NCBI RefSeq assembly: GCF_030732985.1
Contig: NZ_JASHJX010000026.1
Location: 1-57,365, forward strand
Source: Nioella sp. MMSF_3534
Lineage (GTDB): Bacteria; Pseudomonadota; Alphaproteobacteria; Rhodobacterales; Rhodobacteraceae
Reading direction: 5' to 3'
DNA length: 57,365 nucleotides
In this document: one piece after another, positions 33,312 to 40,598 of the stretch
Position numbering within the stretch: the stretch's first letter is position 1
How the letters are laid out: every line of letters begins with the position of its first letter
Made by a program: the position numbers and the translations under genes
Notes under the pieces: generated by a model
Databases searched by the model: none
The model's input: only the letters and a program-made list of their open reading frames with translations
Told to the model about the DNA's origin: nothing

Positions 33312-33959
33312 ATGCCCCGCGCGCATTTCGAGCATGTCACGACCTGGGTCTTCGACCTCGACCATACGCTCTACCCGCCGGACATGGCGCTCTTTGACCA
33401 GATCAATGTCAAGATGACCGCCTATGTGATGGAGGCGCTCGGCGTGGACCGGGAGGAAGCCGACCGCCTGCGCTATCGCTATTGGCGCGATCACGGGACG
33501 ACGCTGGCGGGGCTGATGGATATTCACGGCGTCGATCCCGGCCCCTACCTGCACGAGGTCCACCAGATCGACTTTTCGGTGCTGCGCCCCGACCCCGATC
33601 TTGCCGCCCGCATCCGCGCCCTGCCCGGACGGCGCATCATCTATACCAACGGCACCGCGCCCTACGCGGAACAGGTGATCGCCGCGCGCGGGCTGTCGGG
33701 GCTGTTCGACGCGATATATGGCGTGGAACATGCGGGCCTGCGTCCCAAACCGGAACGCCGGGCCTTCAAGACGGTCTTCGCGACAGACGGGCTCGATCCC
33801 ACCCGCGCGGCGATGTTCGAGGATGACGTGCGCAACCTCGCCGCCCCGCATGAGATGGGGTTGCGCACAGTTCATGTGGCCCCGGACCCGGAGCCTGCGG
33901 ACCATATTCACCACCACACCGATGACCTGACGGAGTTTCTGTCGCGCCTGACCGATTGA
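33312..33959 (+). CDS. HAD-family pyrimidine 5'-nucleotidase
   Basis: A 215-residue HAD phosphatase of the SDT1-like pyrimidine 5'-nucleotidase group. Motif I is VFDLDHTLYPP with nucleophile Asp near residue 15; a helical C1 cap follows. Motif II is IIYTNGT, motif III Lys is in RPKPERRAF, and motif IV is AMFEDDVRNL. The ATG at 33312 starts just before the conserved strand. Likely dephosphorylates UMP/CMP or damaged nucleotides. It stands alone between a divergent regulator and a small membrane protein gene. Confidence 0.88.
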   Translation: MPRAHFEHVTTWVFDLDHTLYPPDMALFDQINVKMTAYVMEALGVDREEADRLRYRYWRDHGTTLAGLMDIHGVDPGPYLHEVHQIDFSVLRPDPDLAARIRALPGRRIIYTNGTAPYAEQVIAARGLSGLFDAIYGVEHAGLRPKPERRAFKTVFATDGLDPTRAAMFEDDVRNLAAPHEMGLRTVHVAPDPEPADHIHHHTDDLTEFLSRLTD

Positions 33960-34108
33960 AACTGCAAAGAGACAGGAACGGGTCCAGAAATACCTTAGCG
34001 AAAAGCATTGGCGGGTAGATCGGCGACAGCCCGTCGCACTGCGTCATTCTGCCGATGGTCCGTTCACCTGTCCTGCCTATCTCAAAGGGCACGAACAGGA
34101 GATTTCGA

Positions 34109-34333
34109 ATGGCTTTCATCCCCTTTACCAGCCCTGCGAAGGGCGTCTATCCGCATGTCCGGACGCTGCTGCGGGCTCTGGACAGCTCCACAACCATGCT
34201 TTGGGCCATTGCGCTTCTGGCCGTTGCATGGATCGCGGGCACCATCGTCTTCGGCTATGCCGGGCTGATCATCGGGGCGCTGACGGCGGTCGTGCTCGGT
34301 TTCTACCTGCTGATCCGCATCACGCTCGGCTGA
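34109..34333 (+). CDS. Small two-helix membrane protein
   Basis: A 74-residue protein with two hydrophobic helices (about residues 27-45 and 47-70, MLWAIALLAVAWIAGTIVFGY and IIGALTAVVLGFYLLIRI) after a polar N-terminus. AGGAGA is placed 8 bp before the ATG, which decides the start against a longer in-frame ORF from 34055. I recognise no family. Monocistronic by spacing. Confidence 0.65.
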   Translation: MAFIPFTSPAKGVYPHVRTLLRALDSSTTMLWAIALLAVAWIAGTIVFGYAGLIIGALTAVVLGFYLLIRITLG

Positions 34334-34411
34334 CGCGCCCTTCTGCCGCTTGGACCTTGCCCCGTTTCAGGCGTATCAGACGGACATCATGCCGCTGAAG
34401 GAGATCCTCCC

Positions 34412-35623
34412 ATGCCCAAGATGATCGAAACCGATGTGCTGGTCTCCGGCGGCGGCGTCGCGGGGCTGACGGCGGCTGCGGCCTTCGGGTCGGCGGGGTT
34501 TTCGGTGATCTGCGTCGACCCTACCCCGCCGGTCACCGACATGCAGTCCGAAGGATCGGACCTGCGGACCACGGCCTTCCTGCAACCCTCGCGCGATTTC
34601 CTGATCCGCGCGGGGCTCTGGGACCGGTTGGAGCCCCATGCCAGCGCGCTGCAGATCATGCGGATCGTGGACGCGGGCGGCACAGAGCCGGAGCCGCGCA
34701 GCAGCCATGATTTCAACGCCGCCGATATCTCGGACCTGCCGTTTGGCTGGAACCTGCCCAACTGGCTGCTGCGGCGCGAAATGGTGGCCCGGCTGGCCGA
34801 GATGCCCAATGTCGATTTCCGCCCCGGCACCGGCACGGCGGGCGTGCTGACCCGCGAGCGCGAGGCGCTGGTGACGCTCTCGGACGGCGCTCGCATCCGC
34901 ACCCGGCTGGTCATTGCCGCCGATGGCCGCAACTCACCGGTGCGCGAGGCTGTGGGCATCCCCGTGAAAACCACCCGCTACGGCCAGAAGGCGCTGGCCT
35001 TCGCGGTCACCCATGACGTGCCGCACGGAAACGTATCAACCGAGATCCACCGCTCCGGCGGCCCCTTCACGCTGGTGCCGTTGCCCGATCACGAGGGCCG
35101 CCCCAGTTCCGCCGTGGTCTGGATGGAACGCGGCCCCGAAGCGGCGCGGCTGGCCGCCTTGCCCACCCCCGATTTCGAGGCCGAGATGACCGCCCGCTCC
35201 GCCGGTCTCTGGGGACCGCTCACGCTGATCACACGGCGCACGGTCTGGCCGATCATCTCTCAGGTGGCCGAGCGGATGGAGGCCGAGCGCGTGGCGCTGG
35301 TGGCGGAAGCGGCCCATGTGGTGCCACCCATTGGCGCACAGGGGCTGAACATGAGCCTCGGCGACATGCGGGCGCTGCTGGACCTGGCCGAAGCCAACCC
35401 CGAGGATCTGGGGTCGCGCAGGATGCTTGCCGCCTATCACAAGGCCCGCCACGGCGAGGTGCGTGCCCGCGTGGCCGGAATCGACGCGCTGAACCGGGCC
35501 TCCATGGTCTCGATCCAGGGGTTGCGCGACATGCGGATGCGGGCACTTCGGGCGTTTTACTCGGTCAAGCCCGTGCGGACCAGTTTGATGCGCGCCGGGC
35601 TTGGAACCGGGCGCGCGGGCTAG
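34412..35623 (+). CDS. UbiH/UbiF-family FAD-dependent monooxygenase
   Basis: A 403-residue flavoprotein hydroxylase, likely acting in ubiquinone ring hydroxylation. It has the ADP-binding GGGVAGLTAAAAFGSAGFSVICVD near residue 9, the middle motif LVIAADGRNSPVREA, and the C-terminal flavin motif LVAEAAHVVPPIGAQGLNMSLGD. In that motif the usual GDAAH aspartate is glutamate (Glu299). GGAGATCC precedes the ATG. Alphaproteobacterial UbiL-type enzymes hydroxylate more than one ring position, so the exact carbon is open. Not in an operon with other ubi genes here. Confidence 0.85.
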   Translation: MPKMIETDVLVSGGGVAGLTAAAAFGSAGFSVICVDPTPPVTDMQSEGSDLRTTAFLQPSRDFLIRAGLWDRLEPHASALQIMRIVDAGGTEPEPRSSHDFNAADISDLPFGWNLPNWLLRREMVARLAEMPNVDFRPGTGTAGVLTREREALVTLSDGARIRTRLVIAADGRNSPVREAVGIPVKTTRYGQKALAFAVTHDVPHGNVSTEIHRSGGPFTLVPLPDHEGRPSSAVVWMERGPEAARLAALPTPDFEAEMTARSAGLWGPLTLITRRTVWPIISQVAERMEAERVALVAEAAHVVPPIGAQGLNMSLGDMRALLDLAEANPEDLGSRRMLAAYHKARHGEVRARVAGIDALNRASMVSIQGLRDMRMRALRAFYSVKPVRTSLMRAGLGTGRAG

Positions 35624-35667
35624 GGCGCTTTCGTCCTGCGTCAAACGGGGCGGGCGCACCGGGCTTC

Positions 35668-35710
35668 TGTCTGCACGCGGGGTGCAAGGGGCGTGTACGC
35701 AGGGCACCGG
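35668..35710. repeat. GTGTAC-rich intergenic repeat, copy B
   Basis: TGTCTGCACG, then GGGGTGCA, GTGTACGC and GGCACCGG. Aligns closely with 11778-11822. It lies between the convergent monooxygenase and cobQ genes. Confidence 0.6.
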
Positions 35711-35724
35711 GCCGAAATCGCCCC

Positions 35725-37173
35725 TCAGCGCGCCAGGGCCAGCAGCCCCTCCACATCAAGATGCCGCTCCATATGGGCGGCCAGCGCATCCAGGGTCTGT
35801 TCCACCACCTGCCCGTAGGATTGCGTTCCGGCCCGCACCCCGAACCCGTCCAGGAAGGCGCGCCGGAACCCGTCTTCCGCAAACATCCCGTGCAGGTAGC
35901 TGCCCTGCACCCGCCCATCCGCAGACCCCGCACCCTCTGGCAGTCCGGCAACCCGCGCGAAGCCCCGTGCCCGGTCCGGCCCATCCGTGCGCCCGATATG
36001 AATCTCGTAGCCTCGCATCATTGCGCCCGTAGCCTCGTGCACGGCCTCGACACGGGTCAGGCTCTTGTCCCCGGTCATGACGGTGTCCACCTCCAGCAGC
36101 CCGAGGCCATCGGTCGATCCGGCGCTGCCCTCGATCCCTTCCGGGTCGTGAACCATGCGGCCAAGCATCTGATATCCGCCGCAAATCCCAAGAATATGCC
36201 CGCCGCGCCGCCAATGGGCCAGCAGGTCGATATCCCATCCCTGCGCCCGCAGATATGCCAGATCCCCGCGCGTGGATTTGCTGCCGGGGATGATCACAAG
36301 GTCGGTCTCTGCCGGGATCACCTCGCCGGCCCGCACCATGGTCAGCGACACGCCCGGCTCCTGCGCCAGCGGGTCGAGATCGTCGAAATTTGCAATCCGG
36401 CTGAGCGCCAGGCAGGCGATCTTCAACCCCTCGCCGAAGCCCCCACGGGGCAGGTCCAACGCGTCCTCGGCCGGGAGTTTGGACGCCTCGGGGAAGAACG
36501 GCAACACCCCGAAGCCACGCCACCCGGTGCGCTGCTCGATCATCCGGTAGCCATCGTCGAAAAGGCTAACATCGCCCCGGAACTTGTTGATCAGAAAGCC
36601 CTTTATCAGCGCCTCATCGCCCGGATCCAGCACTGCCTGGGTGCCCACCATCTGGGCAATCACGCCCCCCCGGTCAATATCGCCCGCCAGCACCACCGGC
36701 ACGCCCGCCGCCACGGCGAAGCCCATATTGGCAATGTCGCCCGCGCGCAGGTTCACCTCCGCCGGGCTGCCAGCCCCTTCCACGATCACCAGATCATGGT
36801 GCGATTTCAGACGGTTGAAACTCTCCAGCACCGGCGCCATCAGCTGCGGCTTCAGGCCCGCATAGTCCCGCGCCTTCACCGTGGTCAGCCGCTTGCCCTG
36901 CACCACCACCTGCGCGCCCACATCGGTTTCGGGCTTCAGCAGCACCGGGTTCATGTCCACCACGGGCTCCAGCCCCGAGGCCAGAGCCTGAAGCGCCTGC
37001 GCCCGCCCGATCTCGCCCCCGTCCACGGTTACGGCGGCGTTGTTGGACATGTTCTGCGGCTTGAACGGCGCGACCGATAGCCCGCGCAGACGCGCCGCCC
37101 GGCACAGACCCGCGACAAGCAGCGACTTGCCCACGTTGGACCCCGCCCCCTGGATCATCAGCGCCTTGGTCAT
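35725..37173 (-). CDS. cobQ: Cobyric acid synthase
   Basis: A 482-residue glutamine-dependent enzyme amidating adenosylcobyrinate a,c-diamide at side chains b, d, e and g. The dethiobiotin-synthetase-like ATPase domain begins [21 protein letters not shown], with [13 protein letters not shown]. The glutaminase domain has Cys in [12 protein letters not shown] and the His of GSYLHGMF. I start at 37173 because the longer reading frame lacks homology. Its ATG overlaps the stop of the Lin0512 gene upstream. Last gene of the leftward cobO-Lin0512-Lin0512-cobQ unit. Confidence 0.96.
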   Translation of the reverse strand: MTKALMIQGAGSNVGKSLLVAGLCRAARLRGLSVAPFKPQNMSNNAAVTVDGGEIGRAQALQALASGLEPVVDMNPVLLKPETDVGAQVVVQGKRLTTVKARDYAGLKPQLMAPVLESFNRLKSHHDLVIVEGAGSPAEVNLRAGDIANMGFAVAAGVPVVLAGDIDRGGVIAQMVGTQAVLDPGDEALIKGFLINKFRGDVSLFDDGYRMIEQRTGWRGFGVLPFFPEASKLPAEDALDLPRGGFGEGLKIACLALSRIANFDDLDPLAQEPGVSLTMVRAGEVIPAETDLVIIPGSKSTRGDLAYLRAQGWDIDLLAHWRRGGHILGICGGYQMLGRMVHDPEGIEGSAGSTDGLGLLEVDTVMTGDKSLTRVEAVHEATGAMMRGYEIHIGRTDGPDRARGFARVAGLPEGAGSADGRVQGSYLHGMFAEDGFRRAFLDGFGVRAGTQSYGQVVEQTLDALAAHMERHLDVEGLLALAR

Positions 37174-37538
37174 ACGCGCGCCCCGCGCGCGGCCATGATA
37201 GCAGGGTCCAAGAACGCCTCGACCGCCGCGCTGGCAATCACCGTCACCGCACCGCTGTCCGGGTTGGTCACGTCGAGCCCGCCATGCACCGCCCTGACCT
37301 CGACCCGTCCACGCGGCAGCCCGGCGGTCAGCGCCGCGCAATCCACCTGATCGGGGGCCTGCACGCCCACGGTGACCTGGACGCGCATCTGCGCATGGTC
37401 CATCCCGAGCGCTTCGAACATGGGGATCGAGCTGTGCCGGATCGCATCCTCGATGGCCCGCGCGGCGGCCTTTGTGTAGTCCTGCCCATGCAGGTCATTG
37501 CCCATCCCCATCTCGATGATGAACCGCTGCTCTGCCAT
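37170..37538 (-). CDS. Lin0512 family protein, copy 1
   Basis: A 122-residue conserved protein of the Lin0512 family, with [30 protein letters not shown] at the N-terminus, [10 protein letters not shown] in the middle and HGGLDV near the end. The ATG at 37538 is 7 nt after GGAGG and overlaps the upstream stop (TGATG); a GTG at 37541 is the alternative. It is a paralogue of the next gene and is wedged between it and cobQ with 4-bp-scale overlaps. The family has no known activity; its home in cobalamin operons suggests a role in corrinoid synthesis or cobalt handling. Confidence 0.85.
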   Translation of the reverse strand: MAEQRFIIEMGMGNDLHGQDYTKAAARAIEDAIRHSSIPMFEALGMDHAQMRVQVTVGVQAPDQVDCAALTAGLPRGRVEVRAVHGGLDVTNPDSGAVTVIASAAVEAFLDPAIMAARGARV

Positions 37539-37885
37539 CACGCGCCCTCCATCTCGAAGGACACCGACAGCGCCGCCACTGCGATCACCGTGGGAGCCTT
37601 GCCATCCGCGCGCGGCACGTCGAGCCCGCCCCGCACGGCCGTCACATTGACGCGCCCATAGGGAAACACGGCCGCCACAGTATCAACATCCACCTTGTCA
37701 GGCGCAGCCACTCCGATCTCCACGTCGATCAGCATTTCGGACTTGTCCCGCCCGAACAGCTCCGCGAGATTGATCGAGTTGTGCCAAAGCGCATCGCGGA
37801 CCGCGCGGATCGCAGCCTCTGTATAATCCTGCCGACGCAGGCTTGTGCCCTGACCGAATTCCGTCAGCATCCTGATTTTACCCAT
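37538..37885 (-). CDS. Lin0512 family protein, copy 2
   Basis: A 115-residue paralogue of the neighbouring gene: TEFGQGTSLRRQDYTEAAIRAVRDALWHNSI aligns with the first copy, as do IGVAAPDKVD and RGGLDV. Both copies share the QDYT-EAA, HSSI/HNSI, APD-VD and GGLDV positions, which look like a common active or binding surface, while the intervening residues differ, so the proteins may form a heterodimer (inference). First gene after the 310-bp gap following cobO. Confidence 0.85.
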   Translation of the reverse strand: MGKIRMLTEFGQGTSLRRQDYTEAAIRAVRDALWHNSINLAELFGRDKSEMLIDVEIGVAAPDKVDVDTVAAVFPYGRVNVTAVRGGLDVPRADGKAPTVIAVAALSVSFEMEGA

Positions 37886-37941
37886 GGCTGTCTTCCCTTT
37901 GCTCCCCTCCTCCAGCACCTGCGCCCGCGGACAGGGCAGGA

Positions 37942-37974
37942 GCCTCCGGCGGAGGTATTTCAGCCAAGATGAAA
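37942..37974 (+). repeat. Rhodobacterales-type stem-loop repeat, copy 1
   Basis: CCTCC-GGC-GGAGG stem-loop followed by TATTTCAGCCAAGATGAAA. The pattern (small GC hairpin, TATTT, CCAAGATGAA) recurs in inverted orientation at 38114-38142. Confidence 0.75.
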
Positions 37975-38113
37975 TCGGAAGGGAAATGCTGTCGGCGCCG
38001 CGCCCAGTGCTGCCGAGGCAGGTTAGACGCGGCGCTTTCACCTTGGGCGGTCATCGGGACCTCTCCCTGTACCGCACGCCCATCATGGCACGTTAACCTT
38101 AACAAACCCTTGC

Positions 38114-38164
38114 TTTCATCTTGGCGAAAATACCTCGGGGGGTCCGGGGGGCAGCGCCCCCCGG
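38114..38164 (-). repeat. Rhodobacterales-type repeat, copy 2 (inverted) with GC hairpin
   Basis: 38114-38142 read on the minus strand gives CCCCCCGAGGTATTTTCGCC followed by AAGATGAAA, matching the 3' part of copy 1. It adjoins the hairpin CCGGGGGGC-AGC-GCCCCCCGG at 38144-38164, just downstream of cobO, where it may terminate transcription. With copy 1 it frames the 310-bp gap 37886-38195, in which I see no gene. Confidence 0.7.
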
Positions 38165-38195
38165 CGGATCGACGCCGAAGGCGGCGAAACCGCTC

Positions 38196-38816
38196 TCAGA
38201 ACTCGACTCCCTTCTGGCCCTTTATCCCCGACCGGAACGGGTGCTTGACCAGGGTCATCTCGGTCACCAGATCGGCGATCTCGATCAGCTCCTCCTTGGC
38301 ATTGCGCCCGGTCAGCACCACATGGGTCATCGGCGGCTTTTCCTCGCTCAGGAACCGCACGACCTCGGCGACATCCAGATAATCATAGCGCAGGGCGATA
38401 TTGATCTCGTCCAGAAGCACCATCTTGATTTCCGGGTCCCGGATCAGCTCCTTGGCTTTTTCCCAACCTTTCGCGGCCATGGCGATGTCGCGGCTCTTGT
38501 CCTGGGTTTCCCAGGTAAAGCCCTCGCCCATGGCATGGAACTGGCAAAGGTCAGAGAAATTCCCCTCCAGGATACGCCGTTCGCCCGTGTCCCAGGCCCC
38601 CTTGATGAACTGCACCACGGCGCAGGGCATCTCATGGGCGATACAGCGCAGAATCATCCCGAAACCGGAGGAGGATTTCCCCTTGCCCGGCCCGGTATGG
38701 ACGATGATCAGCCCCTTCTCGCCTTCCTTGGTGGCCATGATCTTGTCGCGCGCGGCCTTCTTCTTGGCCATCTTCTGGGCGTGGCGGTCTTCATCCGAGA
38801 GCGGCGTATCGGCCAT
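38196..38816 (-). CDS. cobO: Cob(I)yrinic acid a,c-diamide adenosyltransferase
   Basis: A 206-residue ATP:corrinoid adenosyltransferase of the CobA/CobO (P-loop) type, attaching the upper adenosyl ligand. It shows P-loop HTGPGKGKSSSGFGMILR (unusual orientation typical of the family), QFIKGAWDTGERR, MVLLDEINIALRYDYLD, and HVVLTGRNA. The lysine-rich N-terminus (HAQKMAKKKAARDKIMATK) is also family-like. Divergent from the riboswitch-controlled operon: its start is 51 bp from the aptamer 5' end, so the two units share a promoter region. Confidence 0.96.
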   Translation of the reverse strand: MADTPLSDEDRHAQKMAKKKAARDKIMATKEGEKGLIIVHTGPGKGKSSSGFGMILRCIAHEMPCAVVQFIKGAWDTGERRILEGNFSDLCQFHAMGEGFTWETQDKSRDIAMAAKGWEKAKELIRDPEIKMVLLDEINIALRYDYLDVAEVVRFLSEEKPPMTHVVLTGRNAKEELIEIADLVTEMTLVKHPFRSGIKGQKGVEF

Positions 38817-38867
38817 TTCTTCATCCTTCGCTTGACATCGGTGCGGCTCATGCCGCAGGTGCGGGTC

Positions 38868-39065
38868 TGCTGGTTCCTGTTCCTAGAACAGGCGAAGAGG
38901 GAATGCGACAGGCTTTGCGACCTTGCACGGTTCATCGCCGAAGCGCAGCCGCCCCCGCGACCGTGACCGGAGAAGGCCCTGGAACCACTGGCACAGCCCG
39001 GGAAGGACCAGACGCCGCCGGGGCAGACCTGCCCCGATATCCGCAAGCCGGGAGACCTGCCAGCA
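38868..39065 (+). promoter_or_regulatory. Cobalamin (AdoCbl-type) riboswitch 1
   Basis: Closing stem TGCTGG (38868-38873) / CCAGCA (39060-39065). Core elements are in order: AAGAGGGAAT at 38895-38904, GCAGCCGCCCCCGCGACCGT at 38945-38964, CCACTGG at 38985-38991, GGGAAGG at 38999-39005 and AAGCCGGGAGACCTGCC at 39045-39061. It lies 99 nt upstream of the DUF1636 gene and should repress the cobW-cobN operon when cobalamin is abundant. Confidence 0.93.
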
Positions 39066-39163
39066 ACAGGAGTAACGGGCGAACGGGGTGTGTCGCGCCG
39101 GCCATGATGGGCAAACGCGCCCCGGCTGGTCATCCCTTTTCGCAGAATCAAGAGAGGCCGCGC

Positions 39164-39550
39164 ATGGGCGAGGTGACAGTCACGGTCTGCACGACCTGCC
39201 GCAAAACGGTGGATGGCGAACGGGTGCACGAGGAACCGCGCCCGGGCTTTCGCCTGCACGCGGCGCTGCAAGCTGCCGACCTGCCCGAAGGCGTGCGCCT
39301 GCGCGGCAATGAATGCCTGTCCGCCTGTTCCAATGGCTGTTCGCTGGCCCTCACCGGCGGGCCAGACCGCTGGACCTATATCTATGGCCGCCTCGATCCC
39401 GAGGATCACCTCGACCAGATCCTCGCCGGTATCCGCGCCTATGCCGCCACGACCGACGGGCTTGTTCCCTGGCGCGAGCGGCCCGAGGTGTTCCGCAAAC
39501 AATCCATCGCCCGCATCCCCCCGCTTTCGGCCCCAGACCCCAAGGACTGA
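39164..39550 (+). CDS. DUF1636 family metal-binding protein
   Basis: A 128-residue DUF1636 protein with thioredoxin-like-ferredoxin-type cysteines: VTVCTTCRK at residues 6-14 and NECLSACSNGCSLALTG near 49-65. The C-terminus has DGLVPWRERPE, also a family mark. AGAGAGG precedes the ATG. It is the first gene after riboswitch 1 and ends 3 bp before cobW. In this setting it may bind cobalt or an iron-sulfur cluster for ring contraction or cobalt delivery; that is inference. Confidence 0.85.
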   Translation: MGEVTVTVCTTCRKTVDGERVHEEPRPGFRLHAALQAADLPEGVRLRGNECLSACSNGCSLALTGGPDRWTYIYGRLDPEDHLDQILAGIRAYAATTDGLVPWRERPEVFRKQSIARIPPLSAPDPKD

Positions 39551-39553
39551 TCC

Positions 39554-40588
39554 ATGCAATCGCTCTCCAAGATCCCCGTCACCGTCATCACCGGCTTTCT
39601 CGGCGCGGGGAAGACCACGCTCATTCGCCACCTGATGACCAATAACCAGGGCAAGCGGCTGGCTGTTCTGGTCAATGAATTCGGCACAGCCGGCGTCGAT
39701 GGCGACATCCTCAAGACCTGCGCGGACGAGAATTGCCCTGCGGAAAACATCGTGGAACTGGCCAATGGCTGCATCTGCTGCACCGTGGCGGATGATTTCA
39801 TCCCGACGATCGAGGCGCTGATGGCGCTGCCGGACACGCCCGATCATATCCTGATCGAGACCAGCGGGCTGGCCCTGCCCAAGCCGCTGCTCAAGGCCTT
39901 CGACTGGCCCGCGATCCGCTCGCGCATCACCGTCGATGGCGTGATTGCGCTGGCCGATGCCGAGGCCGTGGCGGCGGGTCGATTTGCCAGCGATGTGGAC
40001 GCCGTGCAGGCGCAGCGCGAGGCCGATGACAGCCTCGACCACGACACGCCGCTTGGCGAGGTTTTCGAGGATCAGATTTCCTGCGCCGATATCGTGCTGC
40101 TCTCCAAGGCCGATCTGGCGGGCGAGGACGGTCTTGCCAGGGCCCGCGCGGTTGTCGAAGCCGAAATGCCCCGCCCCGTTTCGATCCTGCCAATGACCGA
40201 GGGCGTCATCGACCCGCGCGTCGTTCTGGGGCTGGAAGCGGCCGCCGAGGACGATCTCGATGCGCGTCCCAGCCACCATGACGGCGCGGATGACCACGAA
40301 CATGACGATTTTGACAGCGTGGTGATCGAGCTGGACGAGGTAGAAGACGTGAAAGCGCTGGAAGCTGCCGTGCTGCGGCTGGCGCGGGAACAGAACGCGC
40401 TGCGCGTGAAAGGGTATATCGCCGTGAAAGGCAAACCGATGCGACTACTGGTTCAGGCCGTGGGCGAGCGCCTGCGCACCCAGTTCGACCGTCCCTGGGG
40501 CGACCTGCCCCGCCGGTCGCAGCTTGTCGTGATCGGCGAGCATGATCACGTCGACCCCGCCGCCATCCGCGCGGTGCTGGAGGGGTAA
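39554..40588 (+). CDS. cobW: CobW GTP-dependent metallochaperone
   Basis: A 344-residue G3E-family GTPase. P-loop GFLGAGKTT at about residues 14-22, the metal-binding CICC motif at 73-76, the base-recognition SKADL, and an acidic/His-rich segment (HHDGADDHEHDDFD) before the C-terminal domain. CobW is proposed to deliver cobalt to the CobNST chelatase, and cobN follows 10 bp downstream. Part of the riboswitch 1 operon. Confidence 0.95.
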   Translation: MQSLSKIPVTVITGFLGAGKTTLIRHLMTNNQGKRLAVLVNEFGTAGVDGDILKTCADENCPAENIVELANGCICCTVADDFIPTIEALMALPDTPDHILIETSGLALPKPLLKAFDWPAIRSRITVDGVIALADAEAVAAGRFASDVDAVQAQREADDSLDHDTPLGEVFEDQISCADIVLLSKADLAGEDGLARARAVVEAEMPRPVSILPMTEGVIDPRVVLGLEAAAEDDLDARPSHHDGADDHEHDDFDSVVIELDEVEDVKALEAAVLRLAREQNALRVKGYIAVKGKPMRLLVQAVGERLRTQFDRPWGDLPRRSQLVVIGEHDHVDPAAIRAVLEG

Positions 40589-40598
40589 GGCCGGGCCG

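Noticed and set aside
38090-38104. GTTAACCTTAAC motif as a CtrA site near cobO
   Set aside because: The half-site spacing is 3 bp, not 7, and it lies downstream of cobO rather than in a promoter.
38832-38860. TTGACA as the -35 of the riboswitch 1 promoter
   Set aside because: No acceptable -10 hexamer occurs at 16-18 bp spacing, so I did not annotate a promoter.
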